Assembly: GCA_030647205.1 (NCBI GenBank)
Contig: JAUSJO010000008.1
Location: 31,043-95,042 of the forward strand
DNA from: a bacterium
Lineage (GTDB): Bacteria; Patescibacteria; CPR2; UBA1875; JAJYID01
Length of the DNA: 64,000 nucleotides
Direction: 5' to 3'
Below the pieces are notes generated by a model. That model did not search any database. It had not been told where the DNA came from and was given only the letters and a program-made list of their open reading frames with translations. Both the position numbers and the translations under genes were made by a program. Of this stretch, positions 30,628 through 38,855 are shown in pieces. Position 1 is the stretch's first letter. Each line of letters begins with the position of its first letter.

Positions 30628-32727
30628 ATGGACGCAAACAAGTCAGACATTAAAGATTTTATATATACCCCGGGTAGGTTTTTTAAAATTCCTGATTTCC
30701 AAAGACCGTATTCTTGGGATAAGGTGAATGTCTTAAACTTCCTAGAAGACTTGAAGCAAGCAGTCAAGACAAACCAGAAGCATTTTTTCGGTAGTGTAGT
30801 ATACGTGAACGAAGGGGACGAAAATAGCACGATTATAGATGGTCAGCAAAGAGTGACAACAGTCGTTTTAATGCTTACTGCAATTTACCATATTTTATTG
30901 GATAATCCCGAAAAAAGCACGATGCATTCAGATGAGATCCTTGAAAACTATCTTTTTAACAAAAAAGATTATTATAAAGAGAAAAACCGGATCAAACTAA
31001 GAACTGTTACTACTGACGATGAAATCTATAAACAAATATTTGAACGGGCCAACATTAGTAGTAACTGCAGGGAAAGTAAACTCTATAGATCATATGAAAT
31101 ATTTTACGAGCACTTTAAGGGCCAACAAAGTTTGGAAGATTATGTCAAAGGCCTTGCTTGCTTCCAAATAGTAAAGATTTTTCTGGACTCTACCGATGAC
31201 AATCCACAGAAAGTTTTTGAAAGCATCAACTCAACCGGGAAGCCCCTAACCGATGGTGACAAGATCCGAAACTTTGCGTTGATGCTCAACAATAGCGAGG
31301 CCAGAGAAATGGTGTTGAACAAATATTGGAAACTCATAGAGTCTGAGCTAACCGAAATAAATAAGGATTATATCTCAGATTTCTTTAAATACCTATTAAC
31401 GGCAAAACTACAAAGAGACGTAAAAATTGATCAGGTTTATCCAGAGTTTAAAAAACTGTTTTATTCAAAAATCGATGACCGTCAAGACGATAAAGATAAA
31501 CTGGAAGAATTCTACGGTGATATTCTTAATAACTTAGATTATTATAGCTTCTTAAAATTCAATAAAGACGAGGATAACGACTATAAACTAGTTAGTGATA
31601 AAGGGTTCAGGCTCAACTACCTTAAAGTAGAAACTCATTTCCCGTTTTTGATGAGCGTACTTGCGGAATATAAATCAAAAAAGATCGATGATGAAACACT
31701 GGTTAGAATTTTTGATATTCTGGAAAGTTTTCTTGCCAGGAGAATCATTTGTAATATTTACTCAACTGGTTTAAATAAGTTTTTTGCCGTTTTGCACAGA
31801 GAGATTGCCACCTATCAATCAGAATATCCTGGTAGCAACTATGCAGATGTTTTTGCGTATATTTTGGCTAACAAAACTGGTGATTTAAGGTTCCCAAAGC
31901 ATCTCGAGATAGAGGACAACTTAGAAAACAACGAATTTTATACACAAAAAGGCATATATGTTAGATATATCCTAAGTTCAGTTGATGACAGTTCAAAGGA
32001 ATCAAAGATTTTGAGACAAATCTCGGAAGGAACTCTGCCTCTCACGATTGAGCATATAATGCCGCAGACACTTAACAACGCTTGGAAAAAAGAGTTGGGA
32101 CCAACCTATGATCAGATACATGATAAGTATTTGCATACTTTGCCAAACCTTACTTTGACGGGATATAACTCAAAATATTCCAACAACTCATTTAAAGACA
32201 AGAAGACAATTGAAAATGGTTTTATGGATAGCCCACTAGTTATAAACCAGTTCATTAAAAAACTCGATATTTGGGATCTAAAGGCACTACAAAAAAGAAC
32301 AAAGTGGTGGCTCAAGCAGATTGATAAGGTTTGGCCAGTCCCAGAAACCAAGTTCGCTCCAAAGATTCAAGAGACAGAAATAATTTTTGCCGAGGATGAT
32401 CTCATGGGAGCAAAGATTAAAGCGATAAAGATTTTTGGGGAAACATATGACTGCAAAAACTGGATAGCTGCATACAAGTTAATACTAGAAAAGTTATTCG
32501 AAAACGAGCCAGAAATCTTCAACTGTGTTGTCTCGGACGAGTTTTTACCTAGATATATAAAAACTACAGAAGATGATTTACTAGAACCGAGGGAAATTAC
32601 TGGAACACCATACTATTTTGAGGCTAGTTTAAATAATAACTACAAAAGAGATGTAGTCGCTGCATTGCTAGAATATGCAGAGATTAGTCCATCGGAAATA
32701 ACGGTACTGTTGGATGAGAAAGCTTAA
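30628..32727 (+). CDS. DUF262/DUF1524 (GmrSD-type) restriction protein
   Basis: A 699-residue protein. The N-terminal DUF262 domain has FFKIPDFQRPYSWD and the nucleotide-binding motif DGQQRVTTV (71-79). The DUF1524 HNH-type nuclease motif is IEHIMPQTLNNAW, with His476, followed by NLTLTGYNSKYSNN. A C-terminal extension of about 130 residues follows. Proteins of this type act as modification-dependent (type IV) restriction enzymes or as phage-defence effectors using NTP hydrolysis. An extended -10 (TGCTAAAAT) lies nine bases before the ATG with no RBS. The next nuclease gene begins 11 bases downstream. Confidence 0.88.
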   Translation: MDANKSDIKDFIYTPGRFFKIPDFQRPYSWDKVNVLNFLEDLKQAVKTNQKHFFGSVVYVNEGDENSTIIDGQQRVTTVVLMLTAIYHILLDNPEKSTMHSDEILENYLFNKKDYYKEKNRIKLRTVTTDDEIYKQIFERANISSNCRESKLYRSYEIFYEHFKGQQSLEDYVKGLACFQIVKIFLDSTDDNPQKVFESINSTGKPLTDGDKIRNFALMLNNSEAREMVLNKYWKLIESELTEINKDYISDFFKYLLTAKLQRDVKIDQVYPEFKKLFYSKIDDRQDDKDKLEEFYGDILNNLDYYSFLKFNKDEDNDYKLVSDKGFRLNYLKVETHFPFLMSVLAEYKSKKIDDETLVRIFDILESFLARRIICNIYSTGLNKFFAVLHREIATYQSEYPGSNYADVFAYILANKTGDLRFPKHLEIEDNLENNEFYTQKGIYVRYILSSVDDSSKESKILRQISEGTLPLTIEHIMPQTLNNAWKKELGPTYDQIHDKYLHTLPNLTLTGYNSKYSNNSFKDKKTIENGFMDSPLVINQFIKKLDIWDLKALQKRTKWWLKQIDKVWPVPETKFAPKIQETEIIFAEDDLMGAKIKAIKIFGETYDCKNWIAAYKLILEKLFENEPEIFNCVVSDEFLPRYIKTTEDDLLEPREITGTPYYFEASLNNNYKRDVVAALLEYAEISPSEITVLLDEKA

Positions 32728-32738
32728 TAAATAAAACT

Positions 32739-33461
32739 ATGGCAAGAAAACTATACGATCCGAAATCAAAAGAACAGTTTAAAATCAGCCGTACAGGTAT
32801 AGAGAACTATATCCGTTGTCCGAGGTGTTTTTATATGAACCAGCGTCTTGGTATAGGTCAGCCGGGCGGATATCCTTTCACTTTAAACTCCGCCGTAGAT
32901 CATCTTTTGAAAAAGGAGTTCGACATTCACAGAGCTGGCGCTACCACGCATCCTTTGATGAAACATTATGGTATAGATGCGGTTCCCTTCCAACATGAAG
33001 ATATGGACAAGTGGCGTCACAACTTCACTGGAGTCCAATATATACATAAATCAACAGGATTTTTGATATATGGCGCCGTTGATGATGTCTGGGTGGATCC
33101 AAACGGCCAGATCATGGTAGTTGACTACAAAGCAACCTCAAAGGATGGGGAAGTAAATCTCGATGCCGAGTGGCAGGACGGGTACAAAAGACAAATGGAA
33201 ATATATCAGTGGCTTCTCAGGCAAAACGGATTCAAAGTTTCGGATACAGGATATTTTGTATATGCTAATGGGCAGAAAGACAGAAAAGCATTTGATGCAA
33301 AGCTAGAGTTTGATATCAAAATAATCCCTTATACGGGAAGTGACGGATGGGTTGAAAAAGCTATAATGGACGCAAAAAAATGTCTAGACTCTGGAGATAT
33401 CCCTGACTACACTGAGGGTTGTGACTTCTGTAAGTATCAAAAAGCACTCAAACAACTTTAG
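32739..33461 (+). CDS. RecB/Cas4-like PD-(D/E)XK nuclease
   Basis: A 240-residue protein. Nuclease core: IYGAVDDVWVDPNGQIMVVD then YKAT, giving an acidic pair near 112-113 and a D129-x-K131 motif, followed by the QMEIYQWLLR helix typical of RecB-family nucleases. CPRC (C27, C30) near the N-terminus and CDFC (C228, C231) at the C-terminus resemble the split four-cysteine iron-sulfur cluster of Cas4/AddB-type nucleases, although the 2+2 spacing differs from the 1+3 of Cas4. No cas genes or repeats are nearby. It is probably co-transcribed with the GmrSD gene. Confidence 0.75.
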   Translation: MARKLYDPKSKEQFKISRTGIENYIRCPRCFYMNQRLGIGQPGGYPFTLNSAVDHLLKKEFDIHRAGATTHPLMKHYGIDAVPFQHEDMDKWRHNFTGVQYIHKSTGFLIYGAVDDVWVDPNGQIMVVDYKATSKDGEVNLDAEWQDGYKRQMEIYQWLLRQNGFKVSDTGYFVYANGQKDRKAFDAKLEFDIKIIPYTGSDGWVEKAIMDAKKCLDSGDIPDYTEGCDFCKYQKALKQL

Positions 33462-33555
33462 AAATTCCTTAGAATAAGGTATTTATTAACTGCTTTGTAC
33501 ACTGGATTTTCCTTCCAAAGAAGAGTAAAATATAAGCACTAAATGAGGGAATTTT

Positions 33556-35112
33556 ATGACCGAGGAGCAGAAAAAACAGCTTCAGACTCAACTTTGGAAT
33601 ATCGCCAACGAACTCCGAGGCAAAATGAATGCCGATGAGTTTCGTGACTATATTCTTGGCTTTATTTTCTATAAGTATCTTTCAGAAAAAATGCATCTTT
33701 ATGCCAACGAAGTTCTTGAAGCAGACAAGATAGATTACACCGATATCAAAGAGAACACAGAAGATGGCAAAAAAATTATTGAAGTTATAAAAAAAGAATC
33801 CATAGATAAGCTTGGCTATTTTCTCAAACCCTCAGAACTTTTTCATTCTCTGGTGGAGAGAGACGCGAACTCAAATGACATCATCGAAGATCTAGAGAGA
33901 ATCCTTGGCAATATAGAAAGAAGTACTATGGGGACTGACAGCGAGGACGATTTTGATAAACTTTTCTCAGAGCTAGACCTAAACAACTCAAAACTTGGTA
34001 GATCTGTTCATGATCGAAGTCAGCTTATAGGGAAAGTTCTTTCTCATCTTGATAAGATAAATTTCTTTTTGGAAGATTCAAGGATAGATGTCCTTGGGGA
34101 TGCTTATGAATATCTAATTGGTCAGTTTGCCAGTGGCGCCGGGAAGAAAGCAGGGGAATTCTATACTCCTCAAGAAGTTTCAGAAGTTCTAGCAAAACTT
34201 GTAACTTCGGGGAAAAAACATTTGAAAAGTGTTTACGATCCAACTTGCGGTTCTGGCTCATTGCTTTTGAGAGTTGCCAGATATGTCGACGATGTTGGCT
34301 TTTTCTATGGACAAGAAATGAACCACACTACATACAACCTTGCTCGTATGAACATGATTCTTCACGATGTTCGTTATGACAGATTCAATATCAGGCAGGA
34401 AGACACTCTGGAGCATCCACAACATTTAGAAGAACGATTTGAAGCAATTGTTGCCAACCCACCATTTGGCGCCGAATGGTCAGCTCATCAGACATTTTTG
34501 AATGATGATCGCTTTAGCCAGTATGGCAGACTAGCGCCAAAGAAGAAGGCCGACTATGCCTTTATAGAACACATGATTTATCAGCTGGATGATAATGGAA
34601 CCATGGCAACCGTTATGCCTCATGGCGTGCTTTTCCGTGGTGCTGCAGAGGGACACATTCGCGAGCATCTCATCAAAGAAAAGAATTATCTAGATGCTGT
34701 TATCGGACTTCCTGCAAATCTCTTTTACGGCACGAGTATTTCTGCTTGTCTCCTAGTTTTTCAAAAATGCCGTAAGAACTCTGATAATGTTCTCTTTATA
34801 GATGCAAGCAAACATTTTGTAAAAGGCAAGAACCAAAACAAACTTCAGGCCGAAGACATAGAAAAGATTATCAAAACTTATCGAGAAAGAAAAGTAGAGG
34901 ATAAATACAGTTATGTGGCAAGTCTCAAGGAAATAGCCGAAAATGACTACAACCTGAACATTCCTATTTACGTAGACACTTTTGAAGAGGAAGAGTTGAT
35001 AGATCTCGCAGAAGTTACTCAAGAAATAAAAAAGATTGATAAAGAGATGGTGGGTGTTGATAAAAAGATAGCAGAATATTGTAAGGAGATCGGCATCAAT
35101 CCGCCGTTTTAA
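33556..35112 (+). CDS. hsdM: Type I restriction-modification DNA methyltransferase subunit
   Basis: A 518-residue HsdM. The N-terminal helical domain (QTQLWNIANELRGKMNADEF, ILGFIFYKYLSEKM) is followed by the adenine-N6 methyltransferase core. The SAM-binding motif DPTCGSGSLLL is at about 228-238 and the catalytic NPPFG at 301-305. It methylates the target adenine together with HsdS. GAGGG precedes the ATG. The Abi-alpha gene begins four bases after its stop, and the operon continues to hsdR. Confidence 0.97.
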   Translation: MTEEQKKQLQTQLWNIANELRGKMNADEFRDYILGFIFYKYLSEKMHLYANEVLEADKIDYTDIKENTEDGKKIIEVIKKESIDKLGYFLKPSELFHSLVERDANSNDIIEDLERILGNIERSTMGTDSEDDFDKLFSELDLNNSKLGRSVHDRSQLIGKVLSHLDKINFFLEDSRIDVLGDAYEYLIGQFASGAGKKAGEFYTPQEVSEVLAKLVTSGKKHLKSVYDPTCGSGSLLLRVARYVDDVGFFYGQEMNHTTYNLARMNMILHDVRYDRFNIRQEDTLEHPQHLEERFEAIVANPPFGAEWSAHQTFLNDDRFSQYGRLAPKKKADYAFIEHMIYQLDDNGTMATVMPHGVLFRGAAEGHIREHLIKEKNYLDAVIGLPANLFYGTSISACLLVFQKCRKNSDNVLFIDASKHFVKGKNQNKLQAEDIEKIIKTYRERKVEDKYSYVASLKEIAENDYNLNIPIYVDTFEEEELIDLAEVTQEIKKIDKEMVGVDKKIAEYCKEIGINPPF

Positions 35113-35116
35113 TTTT

Positions 35117-35971
35117 ATGCTTTCTGAAGATGAAATAGTTAAAGAGATGATAAAGGCGAACGCGACGGAAGCGTATAGGGACGCCGCTCAACCAGCGGTT
35201 AGAGTAGTCGGGCAGTCAATAGCGCAATGTGTGTCATTATTTGTAACACCCATCGGCAGGATGGCGGCGATTTTAGAAAAAAATCTTCACCTTTATTTAG
35301 ATAAACTTGATAGATATAAAGAGAAAGAACTTATATCTCCAGATGTTAGAATTCTAGTGCCGATACTGGAAAAGTTGAGGTATACGGAAGACATTGTAGT
35401 GGCAGAATATTACGCAGAGATACTAGCAAAGGCATCTACCAAGGAAAATTCAAAAAGGGTGCTGATCTCATTTATCGAAATTTTAAATAGATTAAGCTCT
35501 GACGAGATCAAAATATTAGAGTATATAAACTCTAACGATAATATTGTTGATTTTGAACCAATAACTGAAGAGGAGAGCGGACAACTGAACTTACCTGCTG
35601 GTTTTTGCAAAGCTGTTATTAAGGGTGCGGTTCCCGTTATTGATATTAAAATTGTTCAAAGTGGCACTACAGGTTTTTCGATTGCCGGCAGAAACTGCAA
35701 TTTATTGCCCGATCTAATTAATCTTTCTGGGCCAAGGAATATTGATTCATATGTAGACAATATGATCTCACTCGGTCTCCTGGAGCGACCACATGACAGA
35801 TCTTTCGCAAACAAGAAAATTTATTCAAAGCTTGAAAATGACCCAAATGTTATAGAGTTACAAAAGGGCTTAGCGAAAAGCCAAAGGATTGAGTTTGATA
35901 GGGCACAATTGGCAATAACTAGTTTAGGCGTAAAACTTTTAGAACTTTGCTCAACAGGGGTTAAGCCATGA
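35117..35971 (+). CDS. Abi-alpha (DUF4393) family protein
   Basis: A 284-residue protein matching the Abi-alpha/DUF4393 pattern: an N-terminal helical stretch with VTPIGRMAAILEKNLHLYLD, then SPDVRILVPILEKLRYTE, VVAEYYAEILAKAST and the long C-terminal region LSSDEIKILEYINSND. Members are associated with abortive infection in Firmicutes, where the mechanism is not known. It is placed between hsdM and hsdS with a four-base gap and a start/stop overlap, so it is co-expressed with the restriction enzyme. Confidence 0.78.
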   Translation: MLSEDEIVKEMIKANATEAYRDAAQPAVRVVGQSIAQCVSLFVTPIGRMAAILEKNLHLYLDKLDRYKEKELISPDVRILVPILEKLRYTEDIVVAEYYAEILAKASTKENSKRVLISFIEILNRLSSDEIKILEYINSNDNIVDFEPITEEESGQLNLPAGFCKAVIKGAVPVIDIKIVQSGTTGFSIAGRNCNLLPDLINLSGPRNIDSYVDNMISLGLLERPHDRSFANKKIYSKLENDPNVIELQKGLAKSQRIEFDRAQLAITSLGVKLLELCSTGVKP

Positions 35972-37215
35972 TGGTGGAAACAACAAATGTTCCCAAACTT
36001 AGGTTTAAGGAATTTAAGGATGCGTGGCAAACTCCTACGTTTGGTACTGTATTTGAACGTGTAACTACGAAAAACAAAGAAAATAACCAAAATATCCTAA
36101 CAATTTCAGCTCAGGATGGACTAATCGGCCAAGATAAATTTTTTACTAAACTAGTCTCCGCTAAGGATGTGACTGGCTATTATCTATTACGAAAAAATGA
36201 CTTTGCTTACAATAAGAGTTATTCAAAGGGTTACCCCATGGGGGCGATAAAGAGACTTTTCAAAGATAACGCTGGAGTTGTATCAACTTTGTACATCTGC
36301 TTTAGATCGAAAGAACCGAGAAGCATTATATTTTATGAGCAGTATTTTGATGCTGGGAAATTAAATATTGAGATTGAAAAGATAGCGCAAGAAGGGGCAA
36401 GGAATCATGGCTTATTAAACATGAGTGTTGTTGATTTTTTTAAAATGTCTATCTTAAGACCAAACATTACAGAACAAGAAAAGATTGCGGGGTTTTTGGG
36501 GAGTGTTGATGAGAAAATTGGGAAATTGGAAGAGAAGAAAAAGCAGTTTGAGAAATATAAAAAAGGTGTAATGCAGGCGATTTTCTCGCAAAAAATCCGC
36601 TTTAAAGATAAGACTGGAATGGAATTTCCGGATTGGGAGGAAAAGGAATTGGGTGAAATCGGTAAGACATACAACGGACTAACCGGTAAATCTGCGGAAG
36701 ACTTTGGAAAAGGGTTTCCATATATTACTTATAAGCAAATTTTTGACGGCTCTAATGTAGATGTTTCAAAATGTAGTTTTGTGAACATTAAAGAAAATGA
36801 AGCACAAAGTAAAGCGAAGAAAGGTGACGTGTTTTTTACTACATCTTCTGAGACGCCCCTAGAAGTTGGTTTTTCCTCAGTCTTGTTAGAAGATGTTGAG
36901 GATGTGTATCTTAATAGTTTTTGTTTCGGATTTAGACTGTTTGATAATAAAAAAACTTTGCCATATTTTCTAAAGTTCTTATTTAGAAGCGAGTATTTTA
37001 GAAGAAAAACAATAAGATTAGCACAAGGTAGTACTAGATATAATATCTCAAAAATTGGTCTTTTAAAAACAATTATTCAAATACCGGATTCAGAAGAACA
37101 GGGGAAAATCGCCGAATTTTTGACAAGCTTGGATGATAAAATTGATTTAATAAATAAGGAGTTGGGGAAGGTTAAAGAATTCAAAAAAGCCCTTCTCCAG
37201 CAGATGTTTGTGTGA
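35968..37215 (+). CDS. hsdS: Type I restriction specificity subunit
   Basis: A 415-residue HsdS with two target-recognition domains (about 1-165 and 205-375), each followed by a conserved helical spacer: SVDEKIGKLEEKKKQFEKYK and SLDDKIDLINKELGKVKEFK, with KGVMQAIFSQKIRF and ALLQQMFV. It decides the two half-sites recognised by the complex. The ATG overlaps the Abi-alpha stop, and its own stop overlaps the helicase start. Confidence 0.96.
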   Translation: MMVETTNVPKLRFKEFKDAWQTPTFGTVFERVTTKNKENNQNILTISAQDGLIGQDKFFTKLVSAKDVTGYYLLRKNDFAYNKSYSKGYPMGAIKRLFKDNAGVVSTLYICFRSKEPRSIIFYEQYFDAGKLNIEIEKIAQEGARNHGLLNMSVVDFFKMSILRPNITEQEKIAGFLGSVDEKIGKLEEKKKQFEKYKKGVMQAIFSQKIRFKDKTGMEFPDWEEKELGEIGKTYNGLTGKSAEDFGKGFPYITYKQIFDGSNVDVSKCSFVNIKENEAQSKAKKGDVFFTTSSETPLEVGFSSVLLEDVEDVYLNSFCFGFRLFDNKKTLPYFLKFLFRSEYFRRKTIRLAQGSTRYNISKIGLLKTIIQIPDSEEQGKIAEFLTSLDDKIDLINKELGKVKEFKKALLQQMFV

Positions 37216-38855
37216 TGATTATCAAACTTTTAAATAATTCTGATAAAAACCTATTTGTTGGTTTGGCTGGTCCTGGAACTGGGAAAAGCCATACTTTTAA
37301 GACTATTATTAATTCAGGTGAATTTAAGGGCAAGAAGATACTTATATTATCGTTTATTAACAAATTAGTTAACGACCTAGAAAGAGAGTTCGATGATTTT
37401 GACAATGTTAGAGTTTCCACACTACATTCGTTTGCGTTGCAGAAGTACAAGAACTTGTTTCGTGAAACAACAATAGAGCTCGAACAAGACCTAGACGGTT
37501 TGATAAGTGAAGATTATTTCTATATTAATAAAGAGAAAATTAGTTACGAAGCAAGGCTATGCGAGGGTAATCTTGATAAAGAGGAGGAGGAGTTTTATTT
37601 GGGGCGGGCTGAATTTTATAGCAATGAAGGGAAACTTTATTCTTTCAACTCAATAATTCATGCAGTCAACAGTATCTTCTCAAACAATAACGATAAGATC
37701 CCAGATGAATATGACTTAATACTCGTAGATGAGTTTCAGGACTTTAATCAACTAGAATATAACTTGATCAAGTTGTTGAACAAGAAAAATAAAGTTATCT
37801 TAGTCGGTGACGATGATCAGTCCTTGTATGACTGGAAGCACGCACGGCCAGAGCTAATACGTGCACTATATAATCATGAAGGAACAGGTGAATTTTCGTT
37901 AGACTTCTGCTACAGATGCACACAAGTTGTTGTTGACGCGGTAAATAGCCTGATATCAAACGCGAAGAGTGATGGTTACCTTCAAGATAGAGCAGATGAG
38001 AAGAAATTTCTATATCCCACAGAAAGGACTGATGACAAGAATGAAATAAGCGCAAAACATTCTTGTATCGATTTTGTTTCGGGGGTGAGTGGCCATCAAT
38101 TGATATACCAGCTAGCGACAAGAATACGAAAAGAAGTAGAAGAACATAATGGCGGCAGAGTACTTGTATTAGTTCCATCTTTTCTTAAACAATCAATTTA
38201 TGAAGGTCTTTCTGGGGAGGGTTTTAATGTAGTTGAGTTTGAATTATTTGGGAATGAAGGACGCAATAAGATAAAACACAAGTATCTAATTGAGGCATTT
38301 AAAACGTTAGCTATAAGAAAAACAGATAACTTAATGTTAAGGAAGATAATTCCGTTATATCTATCGGACTCTGAAATTAGAAAACTAATAATAAATTGTG
38401 ATAATCTCCAAAAGAAAATATGGTACGTTTTGGATGGAGAAACAAAAGTTCGCATTGAGCAAGATATAGCATTGTTTAAAAAAGCAAAGCAAGGAAAGAC
38501 TGAACTAACGGCCGATGAGTTGAAGAGATTTAGTGAAATATTTAACCTAAAGAATTTAATATCAAAGATGATAAAAGGTTTTGCGCCGAATACTCGGGGC
38601 GCTATAGAGGTTGAGATGACAACAGTGATGAGCTCTAAAGGACTTTCGGCTGATTTCGTGTATTATATTGGGGTTGATGATTATATTATGCTTGATAAAG
38701 AAACAGGCGAGCTAACTGACCAAAAAATCTGTGAGTTTCTAGTTGGGATAACAAGAGCGAAGAAAAAACTAACATTATTCTCAGCAAATGAGGGCGAGCC
38801 AGTAATACTGAAATTTATTGATAGTAAATTCGTGAGGAGAAGTAAAACCAAATGA
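37212..38855 (+). CDS. UvrD/Rep-like superfamily 1 helicase in the restriction operon
   Basis: A 547-residue SF1 helicase. Walker A is GPGTGKSHTF (about 19-28), motif II LILVDEFQDFNQLEYN (about 174), motif III GDDDQSLYDW, motif IV region LDFCYRC, and motif V/VI VMSSKGLSADFVYYIGVDD then FLVGITRAKKKL. Length is near the minimum for this class. It overlaps hsdS and hsdR by four bases on each side, so it is locked into the type I operon. A helicase between S and R is not part of the classical enzyme; a role in processing DNA or countering phage recombination is inference. Confidence 0.9.
   Translation: MMIIKLLNNSDKNLFVGLAGPGTGKSHTFKTIINSGEFKGKKILILSFINKLVNDLEREFDDFDNVRVSTLHSFALQKYKNLFRETTIELEQDLDGLISEDYFYINKEKISYEARLCEGNLDKEEEEFYLGRAEFYSNEGKLYSFNSIIHAVNSIFSNNNDKIPDEYDLILVDEFQDFNQLEYNLIKLLNKKNKVILVGDDDQSLYDWKHARPELIRALYNHEGTGEFSLDFCYRCTQVVVDAVNSLISNAKSDGYLQDRADEKKFLYPTERTDDKNEISAKHSCIDFVSGVSGHQLIYQLATRIRKEVEEHNGGRVLVLVPSFLKQSIYEGLSGEGFNVVEFELFGNEGRNKIKHKYLIEAFKTLAIRKTDNLMLRKIIPLYLSDSEIRKLIINCDNLQKKIWYVLDGETKVRIEQDIALFKKAKQGKTELTADELKRFSEIFNLKNLISKMIKGFAPNTRGAIEVEMTTVMSSKGLSADFVYYIGVDDYIMLDKETGELTDQKICEFLVGITRAKKKLTLFSANEGEPVILKFIDSKFVRRSKTK

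Noticed and set aside
37455..37470. parS-like sequence TTGTTTCGTGAAACAA
   Set aside because: The half-sites resemble parS but the centre lacks CACG, and it lies in the helicase coding sequence far from parAB. A single weak match is not evidence.
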